14,952 bases of DNA from Bacteroidales bacterium (GCA_003557965.1 PWND01000258.1:1-14952), one strand, 5' to 3'; counted from the stretch's first letter, positions 1 to 6,760 are shown. A program made the numbers and translations. Notes: generated by a model not told the origin, from the letters alone.

Positions 1-666
1 CTTGCTTTTTACCTTGCTGATATCAATATCTGAGTTAGTTTCAATATTAAGCGAGCTTACTTTTTTGTCAGTAAATCCGCAAGGGTTTATATAGTTATAA
101 AAATTTAAGTCAGTATTTACGTTAAATGCGAACCCGTGCATTGTAACCCATCGGCTGGAGCGTATTCCAATAGCGCAGATTTTCCTGGCTTTGCCGGGTT
201 TGTCTGTATCCAGCCAAACTCCTGCTGCACCACTAAGCCGCTCACCTTTAAGCCCAAACTCATCAATGGTATTAATAATGGCTTGTTCAATCGTAAACAC
301 GTAATTACGTATATTTGGAGTAAAGTTGTCGAGGTCAAGTATTGGATAACCAACAATTTGCCCCGGCCCATGATAAGTAATATCTCCGCCACGGTCAATT
401 TTTACAAAATCTGCTTTTTTCTTTAGCTCTTCGTTGTTAAGTAATAAATTGCTTTCAGCGCCACTCTTCCCAAGAGTATATACATGAGGGTGCTCACAAA
501 ACAACAGGTAGTTTTTAGTCGGTTTAATATATGATTCGTTGTCAAGCTGCCTGTTTTCGAGCTTTTTGTCTATAATGGAGTTGAATAGCTTTTTCTGAAA
601 ATCCCAGGCTTTTTTGTAGTCAATTAAGCCAAGGTCTTTAAAAATAACCTTTTTATTTTTCAACAT
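1..666 (-). CDS. lipB: Lipoyl(octanoyl) transferase LipB, 3' end outside the window
   Basis: LipB moves the octanoyl group from octanoyl-ACP onto the lipoyl domains of 2-oxoacid dehydrogenases and the glycine cleavage H protein, the first step of endogenous lipoate synthesis in the cytoplasm. Reading from ATG at 666 to the edge gives 222 codons with no stop, so the C-terminus is missing but the core is present. Visible family motifs are LLFCEHPHVYTLGKSG (about residues 53-68), DRGGDITYHGPGQIVGYPI (about 89-107), the lysine of ARKICAIGI (Lys162) and the cysteine of INPCGF (Cys196). These last two match the catalytic Lys/Cys pair of E. coli LipB (Lys135, Cys169). The start lies 22 bases after the riboflavin synthase stop on the same strand, so the two are probably co-transcribed. 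No separate promoter was seen in that gap. Identity is secure; only the 3' end is unknown. Confidence 0.95.
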   Translation of the reverse strand, partial: MLKNKKVIFKDLGLIDYKKAWDFQKKLFNSIIDKKLENRQLDNESYIKPTKNYLLFCEHPHVYTLGKSGAESNLLLNNEELKKKADFVKIDRGGDITYHGPGQIVGYPILDLDNFTPNIRNYVFTIEQAIINTIDEFGLKGERLSGAAGVWLDTDKPGKARKICAIGIRSSRWVTMHGFAFNVNTDLNFYNYINPCGFTDKKVSSLNIETNSDIDISKVKSK

Positions 667-688
667 GATAAATTAGTTAATCCCGGGG

Positions 689-1036
689 CTACTTTCTTGC
701 TTCAAAATGTTGCTCCAGCAGTCTTGCTACATATTTTCCTATTATATCAAACTCAAGGTTTACGACAGACCCTTTTTTGAAGTCGCCAAAATTTGTAATG
801 TCATAAGTGTAAGGAATAATAGCTACTGAAAACATGTTAGGTTCTGAATCAACAACAGTAAGGCTTACACCATTTACTGAAATTGAACCTTTATCAACAG
901 TAATATTTTTTGGGCCGGGATCATATTCAAAATAAAACTTCCAGCTACCGTCGAGTTCTTCAACTTTAGTACAAACGGCAGTTTGGTCAACATGCCCCTG
1001 AACTATGTGTCCGTCAAGCCGCCCGTCAATTCTCAT
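689..1036 (-). CDS. Riboflavin synthase C-terminal barrel (115 residues, after the internal TAA)
   Basis: This is the second open half, in the same frame. An ATG at 1036-1034 sits only two codons beyond the TAA, and it is the conserved Met of MRIDGRLDGH, so no foreign residues would be added. It contains the start of the C-terminal barrel (RLDGHIVQGHVDQ, about residues 6-18), the second binding segment SVNGVSLTVVD, IPYTYDITNF and the C-terminal helix (YVARLLEQHFEARK). The stop is TAG at 691-689. A six-base stop-to-ATG distance is suitable for termination-reinitiation, although no clear Shine-Dalgarno sequence precedes it. In the intact enzyme the active site forms between the N-barrel of one chain and the C-barrel of another, so separate chains could in principle assemble. 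Confidence 0.5.
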   Translation of the reverse strand: MRIDGRLDGHIVQGHVDQTAVCTKVEELDGSWKFYFEYDPGPKNITVDKGSISVNGVSLTVVDSEPNMFSVAIIPYTYDITNFGDFKKGSVVNLEFDIIGKYVARLLEQHFEARK

Positions 1037-1042
1037 GCATCT

Positions 1043-1297
1043 TTAAAGATTAACCCTGTAGCCAACCTCCCATGTGTGCATATTTGTTTTATCAAGAGTT
1101 TCCTGGATGGCAGTTACGGTGTATTGCTTTTTTTCTTTATCTACATCAACAACCGTCAGGCATATCCCATCATGTGCCATGCTTTGATCAACCTTTAGCT
1201 CATTGGCTATTGGGGTTTCAATAGTAAAATGAATGTTCCCCCTGTCTTTTTCAATCTTTACAACCTTTCCTGTTAATTCTACGATTCCTGTAAACAT
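1043..1297 (-). CDS. Riboflavin synthase N-terminal barrel (84 residues, ends at the internal TAA)
   Basis: This is the first open half: ATG at 1297, TAA at 1045-1043. It covers the complete N-terminal lumazine-binding barrel: MFTGIVE at 1-7, the ligand-binding stretch AHDGICLTV at about 41-49, and ETLDKTN at about 66-72. It stops just after GYRVNL, where the barrel ends in characterised enzymes. From recall, the isolated N-barrel of E. coli riboflavin synthase (roughly its first 90 residues) folds, dimerises and binds riboflavin, so this product could be stable alone. A TAnnTTTG-like element lies about 54 bases upstream. If the TAA is real, this would be the only part translated without reinitiation or readthrough. 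Confidence 0.6.
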   Translation of the reverse strand: MFTGIVELTGKVVKIEKDRGNIHFTIETPIANELKVDQSMAHDGICLTVVDVDKEKKQYTVTAIQETLDKTNMHTWEVGYRVNL

Positions 1298-1350
1298 AAA
1301 AATTTGTTTTATAAGTTCTTAATTAATAATTTCCAGCTTAAAAAGCTATG

Positions 1351-1358
1351 CAAATTTA
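1351..1358 (-). promoter_or_regulatory. Putative -7 promoter element for the riboflavin synthase-lipB unit
   Basis: The minus strand reads TAAATTTGC, an exact match to the Bacteroidota -7 consensus TAnnTTTG. It is 53 bases upstream of the ATG at 1297, which would leave a 5' UTR of about 45-50 bases. No convincing TTG (-33) partner is visible at the usual 17-23 base spacing. The leader is far too short for an FMN riboswitch. Confidence 0.4.
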
Positions 1359-1475
1359 GTTATTTTTTGGCTTATGTTTTCTCTTTTCATTACTTAGACC
1401 TTCACATCTTTCACAAGGCTTTCTCTCTCCTTAGTTGGTTTTCTTAAGTTGAACGGGCTTATAATGCCAAATCAA

Positions 1476-1967
1476 TCAATAATCACTAACGTCACCCTCC
1501 TTTATAGGAATTTGCCGTGTAAAGCCTTCTTCAAGAGAAACTAAAGTTTCTGTCCCGGTTACTTCTTTTATCGTTTGGATTTTTTCAACAATCAGCTTTT
1601 TAAGATGTTCGTTGTTTTTTGTAAAAACCTTAACAAAAAGCGAATATCTTCCGGAAATATGATGACATTCTACTACCTCTGGAATTGTTTTTATCTTTTT
1701 ATAAACGGTATCATGAGTAGTAGGGCTAGTCAGGTTTACCTGGATGCCAATAAATGCACAAGTTAAATAACCTAAACCCTTAGGGTTTAGAATAATTTGC
1801 GAGCCATCAATGATCCCGGCATCATTAAGTTTTTGCACCCTCTGATGAATTGCGGCTCCGGTTATACCACACTCTCTCGCAATTTCTAAAAATGCAACAC
1901 GAGCATTGGATGTTAAAGATTCTAAAATTTTTTTATCAATACTATCAATTAATAAGTGTTTTGACAT
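1476..1967 (-). CDS. Lrp/AsnC-family transcriptional regulator
   Basis: This 163-residue protein has the standard two-domain layout of the feast/famine (Lrp/AsnC) regulators. An N-terminal winged helix-turn-helix spans about residues 6-60 (IDKKILESLTSNARVAFLEIA, then ITGAAIHQRVQKLNDAGII). A RAM effector-binding and oligomerisation domain follows at about 68-148 (CAFIGIQV, then HHISGRYSLFVKV, then GTETLVSL). Family members form dimers to octamers and usually sense amino acids or related small molecules. The commonly seen GxYD motif reads GRYS here, so the ligand cannot be guessed. The gene ends 178 bases upstream of the riboflavin synthase start on the same strand. Upstream it is divergent from the small RNA candidate, which it might regulate, as Lrp proteins often act on adjacent divergent units (inference). 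Confidence 0.93.
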   Translation of the reverse strand: MSKHLLIDSIDKKILESLTSNARVAFLEIARECGITGAAIHQRVQKLNDAGIIDGSQIILNPKGLGYLTCAFIGIQVNLTSPTTHDTVYKKIKTIPEVVECHHISGRYSLFVKVFTKNNEHLKKLIVEKIQTIKEVTGTETLVSLEEGFTRQIPIKEGDVSDY

Positions 1968-2037
1968 TTTTTAAAAGATTTATTTAATGAATTTAGAAAA
2001 AAGCGCATTTCTAATAATATTTTAAAACCACATACTG

Positions 2038-2045
2038 CAAAAATA
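2038..2045 (-). promoter_or_regulatory. Possible -7 element for the Lrp-family gene
   Basis: The minus strand reads TATTTTTG (TAnnTTTG fits), 70 bases before the ATG at 1967. A TTTG lies upstream at 2060-2063, but the spacing is only 14 bases, shorter than the usual 17-23. The match is easy to get by chance in this AT-rich spacer. Confidence 0.25.
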
Positions 2046-2067
2046 AAATATTTTATTATCAAAAGTG

Positions 2068-2096
2068 TTGTGTTTTGAAAAAAAGTATTACTTTTG
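2068..2096 (+). promoter_or_regulatory. Putative Bacteroidota-type promoter driving the 2103-2208 transcript
   Basis: The -33 TTG is at 2068-2070 and the -7 TACTTTTG at 2089-2096, separated by 18 bases. This fits TTG-N17-23-TAnnTTTG, and it is the best complete two-box match I found in the window. The predicted start is near 2101-2104. No protein gene lies downstream on this strand before the convergent peptidase gene. Confidence 0.5.
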
Positions 2097-2102
2097 CAAG
2101 TG

Positions 2103-2208
2103 AAATGTGTTGATAAGTTTTGATATTTATTCAATACTACATAATAATTAAGTGTTTTGGTTGGTTGATTGGTACCCCGGATTTGTGGTGAATCCGGGGT
2201 TTCTTTTT
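2103..2208 (+). ncRNA. Candidate small non-coding RNA of about 105 nt
   Basis: This is inferred from structure only: a two-box promoter just upstream, no usable ORF (the only ATG, at 2105, is followed two codons later by TGA) and a textbook intrinsic terminator at the end. The body is AT-rich, with a single-stranded G/T run TTGGTTGGTTGATTGG (about 2158-2173) directly before the terminator stem. That run could serve as a pairing seed or, less likely, form a two-tetrad quadruplex. It lacks the conserved SRP RNA core and does not resemble tmRNA or RNase P. It ends at the stop codon of the convergent oligopeptidase gene. I do not recognise a family; the 5' end is a guess. Confidence 0.4.
2174..2208 (+). 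terminator. Strong Rho-independent terminator
   Basis: ACCCCGGATT (2174-2183) pairs perfectly with AATCCGGGGT (2191-2200): 10 base pairs around the 7-base loop TGTGGTG, followed by a T-rich tail to 2208. The T-tract is on the plus strand only; the other side of the stem has no T-run. It therefore terminates plus-strand transcription and is not a good terminator for the minus-strand peptidase gene whose stop it abuts. Confidence 0.8.
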
Positions 2209-4330
2209 AATATATAGGTGTAACATCCATGTTATAAAATATAAAAGACCAAATATCTGTTTGTCCTTCAATAATTTTCGACATAGGCTTTCCTGCACCA
2301 TGTCCGGCATCAGTTTCTATTCTTATTAAAACAGGGTTGGGGCCTTTGTGTTTTCGCTGTAATTCTGCAATAAACTTATAACTGTGTGCCGGTACTACTC
2401 TGTCGTCATGGTCGGCAGTAGTAACCAATGTTGCCGGGTAGTTTACGCCTTCTTTTATGTTATGTAATGGCGAATAGCTGTATAAGTTATGAAAATGGAC
2501 AGAGTCTTCGCTGGTTCCATAGTCTGTAGCCCAAGCCCATCCAATAGTAAATTTATGATACCTGAGCATATCTAGCACACCAACCGCCGGTAGAGCTACT
2601 TTAAAAAGCTCAGGCCGTTGTGTCATAACAGCACCTACCAGTAGGCCGCCATTTGAACCTCCCTGTATTGCGAGCCTTTGAGGGGAAGTATATTTATTAT
2701 CTATCAAATATTCAGCAGCTGCAATAAAGTCATCAAAAACATTTTGCCTGTTGAGCTGTGCACCTGCCATGTGCCATTCCCGTCCGTATTCTCCGCCGCC
2801 CCTTGTATTAGCCATTGCATATATGCCGTTATTTTCCAGCAAAACTATACGTGATACACTAAAGCCGGGGGTTAAGCTGGCATTAAAGCCGCCATAGCCA
2901 TATAGCAATGCAGGATTATTCCCGTCTAGCTCAAGGCCTTTTTTGTGTACAATGAACATTGGCACTACAGTACCATCTTTGCTGGTAAAAAAGGCCTGTT
3001 TTGTTTCATAAGCTTCAGGGTCAAAATCAACTTCCGGCTCTTTATAAGCTTCATACTCATTTGTTGCAACGTCATATTTAAAAATTGTTGTTGGATAAGT
3101 GAATGAAGTAAAAGAAAAAAAGGCAATATTTTCATCTTTTTTACCACTAAAACGTGAAAAACTTCCCAGTGTTGGCAGCTCTAATTCGCCTGTTTGTTTA
3201 CCATCATAATCATATATATACACACGGCTGCTGGCATCTTTCATATAGTGAGCAAACAACTTGCCGCCTATTTGAGAAACTGATCTTAAAACTTCTTCTC
3301 TCTCAGGAAGGATTTCCTGCCACGATGATGGTGCAGGGTCTTGTGGATTAATCAACACCAGCCTGTACTTGGGGGCTACATAATTTGTTAAAACCAATAT
3401 TTTTCCATCAATATGGTCAACTGCCCTGTAATCAAAATCAAAACCTTCTGCTATTTTTACAAAACCTAAGCCGGGGTTTTTATTATCTTTTATCTTCAGG
3501 GCATTTCCACTTGTTGACTCAGATTCGCTGATGATTAAAAACCTTTCATCTTCCGTGGTGCCGGCAAAAAAGTTTCTCCTTGGCTCGTCAGGATTATGAT
3601 ATATTAAAACATCTTCGCTTTGGGGTGTTCCAACTTCATGGTAGTATATTTTATGATATTCATTTGTGCCGGAAAGTGCTTCGCCCGGTGCAGGCTCATC
3701 ATACCTGCTATAATAAAAACCATTTCCTTCCCATGATATTCCGGAAAACTTTACCCACTTTATATGATCATCAAGGTTTTCTCCACTTTCTATTTCCTTT
3801 ACAAAGATCTCAGTCCAGTCAGAACCGGCTTTTGACACTCTGTATGCAACATATTTTGCATTGTTGCATATACTAACAGAACTAACAGATATAGTTCCGT
3901 CTTCACACATTTTGTTTGGATTTATAAACTCGCGTGGTTCACCATCAATGCCATCCTGAACATATAGCACTGAATGATTTTGAGTTCCTTCGTTTTTATA
4001 AAAAAAGTAATAGTTACCTTCCCAAAAAGGAGTTCCATAGCGTGGAAAGTCAGATAATTCCGTTAGCCTCTCATTGATCTTGTTTCTAAACGGTATGTTT
4101 TCCAGGTAATCGAAAGTAACCTCATTTTGTGCCTTAACCCATGCCTTTGTTTCTTTACTGTTTTCATCTTCAAGCCAACGATAAGGGTCGGGAACTTTTA
4201 CACCAAAATACTCATCAACAACATCTCCCATGCGGGTTTCAGGATATTCAATTTTATCCCTTTCTGAGCAACTGTAAAACATTAACTGTACTATCAGAAC
4301 AGCTAAAATAATTGTAGGTTTTGACTTCAT
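2207..4330 (-). CDS. Prolyl oligopeptidase (S9A), predicted lipoprotein
   Basis: This post-proline-cleaving serine peptidase acts on short peptides. From the ATG at 4330 it has 707 residues. MKSKPTIILAVLIVQLMFYSC is a lipoprotein-type signal with the acylated cysteine at 21, so the enzyme is probably anchored in the periplasm or outer membrane. The N-terminal family segment YFGVKVPDPYRWLED follows (about 42-55), then a seven-bladed propeller, then the alpha/beta hydrolase domain. The catalytic triad is visible: Ser559 in IQGGSNGGLL, Asp642 in ADHDDRVVP and His677 in DAGHGAG, with the substrate-binding Arg two residues after the Asp. These sit close to the porcine enzyme's 554/641/680. An in-frame ATG at 4399 would add 23 residues and bury the signal peptide, so I prefer 4330, which also has a purine-rich AAGAAAAG upstream. 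The gene stands alone, convergent with the small RNA unit. Confidence 0.94.
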   Translation of the reverse strand: MKSKPTIILAVLIVQLMFYSCSERDKIEYPETRMGDVVDEYFGVKVPDPYRWLEDENSKETKAWVKAQNEVTFDYLENIPFRNKINERLTELSDFPRYGTPFWEGNYYFFYKNEGTQNHSVLYVQDGIDGEPREFINPNKMCEDGTISVSSVSICNNAKYVAYRVSKAGSDWTEIFVKEIESGENLDDHIKWVKFSGISWEGNGFYYSRYDEPAPGEALSGTNEYHKIYYHEVGTPQSEDVLIYHNPDEPRRNFFAGTTEDERFLIISESESTSGNALKIKDNKNPGLGFVKIAEGFDFDYRAVDHIDGKILVLTNYVAPKYRLVLINPQDPAPSSWQEILPEREEVLRSVSQIGGKLFAHYMKDASSRVYIYDYDGKQTGELELPTLGSFSRFSGKKDENIAFFSFTSFTYPTTIFKYDVATNEYEAYKEPEVDFDPEAYETKQAFFTSKDGTVVPMFIVHKKGLELDGNNPALLYGYGGFNASLTPGFSVSRIVLLENNGIYAMANTRGGGEYGREWHMAGAQLNRQNVFDDFIAAAEYLIDNKYTSPQRLAIQGGSNGGLLVGAVMTQRPELFKVALPAVGVLDMLRYHKFTIGWAWATDYGTSEDSVHFHNLYSYSPLHNIKEGVNYPATLVTTADHDDRVVPAHSYKFIAELQRKHKGPNPVLIRIETDAGHGAGKPMSKIIEGQTDIWSFIFYNMDVTPIY

Positions 4331-4529
4331 CTTTTCTTGTTTTTTAGTTAAAAATTTAGTAATAACTTTAAGGCTTCTAATTTGCTGATTAAAAAACATT
4401 TTAATTGTTTTTGACAGCAGGCATTTTTTTAACTTTATTAATATGCTAAATATTTATAAATCTTTGTTGTAAAACTAATTTTAAATGGTTACAAGCTCCT
4501 TGTTATTTCAAGGGTTTAATTAAAAACAG

Positions 4530-4537
4530 TACCTTTG
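4530..4537 (+). promoter_or_regulatory. Putative -7 element for the YD-repeat gene
   Basis: TACCTTTG matches TAnnTTTG exactly and is followed by C, as is common. The start codon is 80 bases downstream. No TTG is found at the proper distance upstream. This lies in the 287-base divergent spacer 4331-4617, which otherwise shows only AT-rich sequence; no clear minus-strand promoter for the peptidase was found in it. Confidence 0.4.
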
Positions 4538-4617
4538 CCGAAAAAGAAAAATTCAGATAAAAGTAAATATATTTTTATTGATAAAAAAAATTTAAAACAC
4601 ATAAAACCAAAAAGATA

Positions 4618-5517
4618 ATGGGGAAAAAAGTTAAATCCGTTAAGGTTTTTAGAAAAGATGTAATTTTAAAATCAACATCTGCCAATGAGCTTGAAGAAGA
4701 AAGAACTTTAAATGCAGAGATTTATTACAATGAAGAAGGAAAAACTTTGAAAGAAATAAAGTATGACAAACAAGGAAATATTGAACAAGAGTTAAGATAT
4801 AAGTATAATGACAAAGGCCTTTTAAGCGAAGAGCTTATGATAGAAGACGGGGATGTGATTGAGAAAAAATCGTATGAATATGATGATAAAAACAGGATTT
4901 CTAAAGAATTTCTTCATTACCTTGATGGGTCTTTTGATACAATAAACTACACTTATGATAGTAGCGGCAATCTTTTAGGCAAAATGAAAACAGACCATGA
5001 CCACGAGGTTGAGGAAGTTGTAGAAATTGAATACGAAAATGGCAAGATAATATCTAACAAAACAACAGACGCAGATGGTATGACATTGAGTTCGGCTGCA
5101 ATCAAATATAACACTCAAGGAATGCCTGTTGAAGAGACTGAATATGACGGCATAGAAGAAAGCACTACAAAGAAAATCCATGAATACAATGAAAAAGGCC
5201 AAAAAACGGCTTCTTTTACCTATAATGACAAAGGCCAGCTAATTGAAAAATTTGAATATAAAGAAAACGAAGATGGACAGTTAATTCAAATTTATGAAGA
5301 AAATATAAATGGGAAAAGAACCATACATTTCGATTATGATAAATATGGAAATGTGTATTTACAGAAAGAGTTTGATGGTGATGGTAACATGGTAAGTGAA
5401 ATAAAAAAAACCTATGATAATAACATAATTACAGGCACCAGTGTTTCATCTGAAAGGCTTGTCCCGGGAGGATTTTTTAATTATACACTAAGTTATGAGT
5501 ATGAGTATTTTGATTGA
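4618..5517 (+). CDS. YD-repeat-like protein of unknown function
   Basis: This acidic 299-residue protein is built almost entirely of short beta-hairpin repeats of the YD/RHS kind, each roughly aromatic-x-Y-(N/D)-x-x-G-(n)-h-x-x-(E/K). Clear units begin near residues 36 (YYNEEGKTLKE), 49 (YDKQGNIEQE), 61 (YKYNDKGLLSEE), 86 (YEYDDKNRISKE), 111 (YTYDSSGNLLGK), 162 (IKYNTQGMPVEE), 188 (HEYNEKGQKTA), 200 (FTYNDKGQLIEK), 212, 238 (FDYDKYGNVYLQK) and 252. There is no signal peptide, lipobox, membrane segment, secretion tail or toxin domain, so it is probably cytosolic and not an RHS toxin. The start follows an A-rich leader. It lies 78 bases upstream of the UPF0316 gene and could share its transcript. 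The function is not known to me; binding or scaffolding is possible but unsupported. Confidence 0.8.
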   Translation: MGKKVKSVKVFRKDVILKSTSANELEEERTLNAEIYYNEEGKTLKEIKYDKQGNIEQELRYKYNDKGLLSEELMIEDGDVIEKKSYEYDDKNRISKEFLHYLDGSFDTINYTYDSSGNLLGKMKTDHDHEVEEVVEIEYENGKIISNKTTDADGMTLSSAAIKYNTQGMPVEETEYDGIEESTTKKIHEYNEKGQKTASFTYNDKGQLIEKFEYKENEDGQLIQIYEENINGKRTIHFDYDKYGNVYLQKEFDGDGNMVSEIKKTYDNNIITGTSVSSERLVPGGFFNYTLSYEYEYFD

Positions 5518-5595
5518 TTTTAACGCACAACCATTTTATAATTAGCCATATTGCTGTTTTTTAAAGAATTTAATTATCAATAATTTTTAACTTTT

Positions 5596-6189
5596 ATGGA
5601 AGCAACCGGTTTTATGGACACATTTTGGTGGACATGGATATTATTGCCACTACTTATTTTTGCCTCAAGAATTTTAGACCAGAGCATAGGTACTTTGAGG
5701 TTGATATTTGTTTCGAAAGGCCTGAGAAAGGTAGCGCCCTTTTTAGGTTTTTTTGAAATAATCATTTGGCTTTTAGCTGTCGGGCAGGTAATGCAACACC
5801 TAAATAACCCTATGTCTTATATAGCTTATGGTGGTGGCTTTGCGATGGGAAACTACATAGGAATACTGATAGAAGAAAAGCTTTCGCTTGGAAATGTAAT
5901 TCTAAGAATTATTCCGAAAAAAGACACAAGCACACTAATTAAGAATTTAAGAGACGAGGGCTTTGGAGTAACTGTTGTAAAGGCAGAGGGAGCAAGCGGC
6001 GATGTAAATATCATTTTTACTATAATTAAAAGAAAAAGCATTCATTTGGCAATAGACATTTTAAATCAACACAACCCAAACTCCTTTTACACTATAGAGG
6101 AGATAAAATCACTCAAAGAAGGATATTTTGGAATAAAGAAATCAAACAAAAGGCTAAACTGGATCCCATTTCCACGTAAAACAAAATAA
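5596..6189 (+). CDS. UPF0316 membrane protein (DUF5698 plus DUF2179)
   Basis: This 197-residue protein matches the layout of the UPF0316 family. Three membrane helices lie in the N-terminal half: about 12-24, 48-66 and 74-92, the last glycine-rich (AYGGGFAMGNYIGILIEEKLSLG). They are followed by a soluble C-terminal DUF2179-type domain at about 98-180 (VILRIIPKKDTSTLIKNLRDEGFGVTVVKAEGASGDVNIIF). DUF2179 also occurs at the end of YitT-type membrane proteins and is thought to be a small regulatory or ligand-binding domain, but the family has no settled function. The gene ends seven bases before the next membrane protein gene, a clear operon arrangement. A second Met at residue 7 is an alternative start. 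Confidence 0.88.
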   Translation: MEATGFMDTFWWTWILLPLLIFASRILDQSIGTLRLIFVSKGLRKVAPFLGFFEIIIWLLAVGQVMQHLNNPMSYIAYGGGFAMGNYIGILIEEKLSLGNVILRIIPKKDTSTLIKNLRDEGFGVTVVKAEGASGDVNIIFTIIKRKSIHLAIDILNQHNPNSFYTIEEIKSLKEGYFGIKKSNKRLNWIPFPRKTK

Positions 6190-6196
6190 CAGAATA

Positions 6197-6622
6197 ATGT
6201 ACAACAACGAACATCCTGAAAACTATAATTATCATAAACCTAAAAACAATTATCGCAACGTACTTGACTTTTTAATTAAGATACTGGTTTCCTCCCTGGC
6301 AGTGCTTATTACAGCTCACTTTATGCATACAGTATCTCTTGAAGGATATACAAGTGCTATTATTGTTGCTTTTGTACTATCAGTATTAAATGCTTTTTTA
6401 AAACCTGCACTAATATTTCTAACTATTCCGGTTACTGTTATGAGCCTGGGTTTGTTTTTACTTGTTATTAATGCTTTTATAATTCAAATAACTGCATATT
6501 TTGTTGCAGGCTTTGAAGTCAAAGGATTTTGGGCTGCATTGTTTTTTAGCATAGTACTTTCTGTAATTACATGGTTTTTGGAACTTCCCGGCAAAGCCCA
6601 CAGAAACCAAAACCCAAACTAA
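6197..6622 (+). CDS. YvlD/phage_holin_4_2-family integral membrane protein
   Basis: This 141-residue protein has a short Asn/Tyr-rich soluble N-terminus (residues 1-20) and about four hydrophobic helices (about 24-42, 50-69, 71-102 and 110-129). It carries the family signature VLNAFLKPALIFLTIPVTVMSLGLFLLVINA at about 63-93. Despite the domain name it is a chromosomal protein of the YvlD type, common in Bacteroidota and Firmicutes, and there are no phage genes around it. In B. subtilis, YvlD belongs to a cell-envelope stress gene cluster; whether that role applies here is unknown. It is coupled to the UPF0316 gene (seven-base gap). Confidence 0.87.
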   Translation: MYNNEHPENYNYHKPKNNYRNVLDFLIKILVSSLAVLITAHFMHTVSLEGYTSAIIVAFVLSVLNAFLKPALIFLTIPVTVMSLGLFLLVINAFIIQITAYFVAGFEVKGFWAALFFSIVLSVITWFLELPGKAHRNQNPN

Positions 6623-6646
6623 TATTTTAAATAAAACAACAAACAA

Positions 6647-6760
6647 ATGAAGACCTCATATACAAATAGTAAGCAAAAGAACGTATATGACACGAGGTTA
6701 AAAGCACTTATGGAGAAACATTTGAAGTCCTATATAATTGTAAAACTGATCAATAACTAA
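6647..6760 (+). CDS. Doubtful 37-residue ORF
   Basis: ATG at 6647, TAA at 6758, encoding a basic peptide with no signal or recognisable motif (MKTSYTNSKQKNVYDTRLKA, then LMEKHLKSYIIVKLINN). It lies between the YvlD-type gene and the secreted peptidase. It overlaps the leader that resembles the one before the fur-family gene, and in that copy the corresponding frame closes after eight codons, which argues against coding. It is listed because the spacing after the membrane gene (24 bases) would allow co-translation. Confidence 0.2.
   Translation: MKTSYTNSKQKNVYDTRLKALMEKHLKSYIIVKLINN

Larger units (their letters stand above)
689..1297 (-). pseudogene. ribE: Riboflavin synthase gene interrupted by one in-frame TAA at codon 85
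   Basis: Riboflavin synthase (alpha subunit) dismutates two 6,7-dimethyl-8-ribityllumazine molecules into riboflavin and a pyrimidine, the last step of riboflavin synthesis. Read through position 1043-1045, the gene would encode 202 residues, the normal family length, in one unbroken frame. It starts with the hallmark MFTGIVE and holds the two internally similar barrels: SMAHDGICLTVVD near residues 39-51 and SVNGVSLTVVD in the second half. The usual junction sequence is of the type VNLERcMRiDGRLdGH. Here the Glu codon is replaced by TAA (VNL-stop-RCMRIDGRLDGH), which a single G-to-T change from GAA would explain. No other stop or frameshift is present and both halves look fully conserved. It may therefore be a sequencing error, a very recent null mutation, or a functional two-piece enzyme. 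The halves are listed separately below. Called ribE in many Bacteroidota and ribC elsewhere. Confidence 0.75.

Noticed and set aside
136..426. Plus-strand ORF of 96 codons opposite lipB, and similar shadow ORFs opposite or within the peptidase, glyA and rel genes
   Set aside because: They lie inside well-conserved coding frames, have no family features of their own and follow from the base composition of the real gene.
689..1297. Frameshift as the cause of the split riboflavin synthase
   Set aside because: Both halves are in the same frame (stop at 1045-1043, next Met at 1036); a single nonsense codon explains it fully.
1298..1475. FMN riboswitch (RFN element) upstream of the riboflavin synthase gene
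   Set aside because: The spacer is 178 bases of AT-rich sequence with a promoter-like element close to the gene, and none of the conserved RFN helices or GGG/CCC blocks are present.
1949..2134. Minus-strand 61-codon ORF upstream of the lrp-family gene
   Set aside because: It is Phe/Asn/Lys-rich like translated AT-rich spacer, overlaps the regulator's start and the divergent promoter region, and has no motif.
4331..4399. Longer N-terminus for the prolyl oligopeptidase (ATG at 4399)
   Set aside because: It would put 23 mostly polar and basic residues before a clear lipoprotein signal peptide. The ATG at 4330 gives a normal signal and a better leader.
4618..5517. RHS polymorphic toxin or immunity system
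   Set aside because: No secretion signal, no RHS core, no variable C-terminal nuclease-like domain and no candidate immunity gene next to it.
6197..6622. Prophage remnant suggested by the 'phage holin' domain name
   Set aside because: The family is a widespread chromosomal membrane protein, and no lysin, capsid, integrase or attachment site is nearby.
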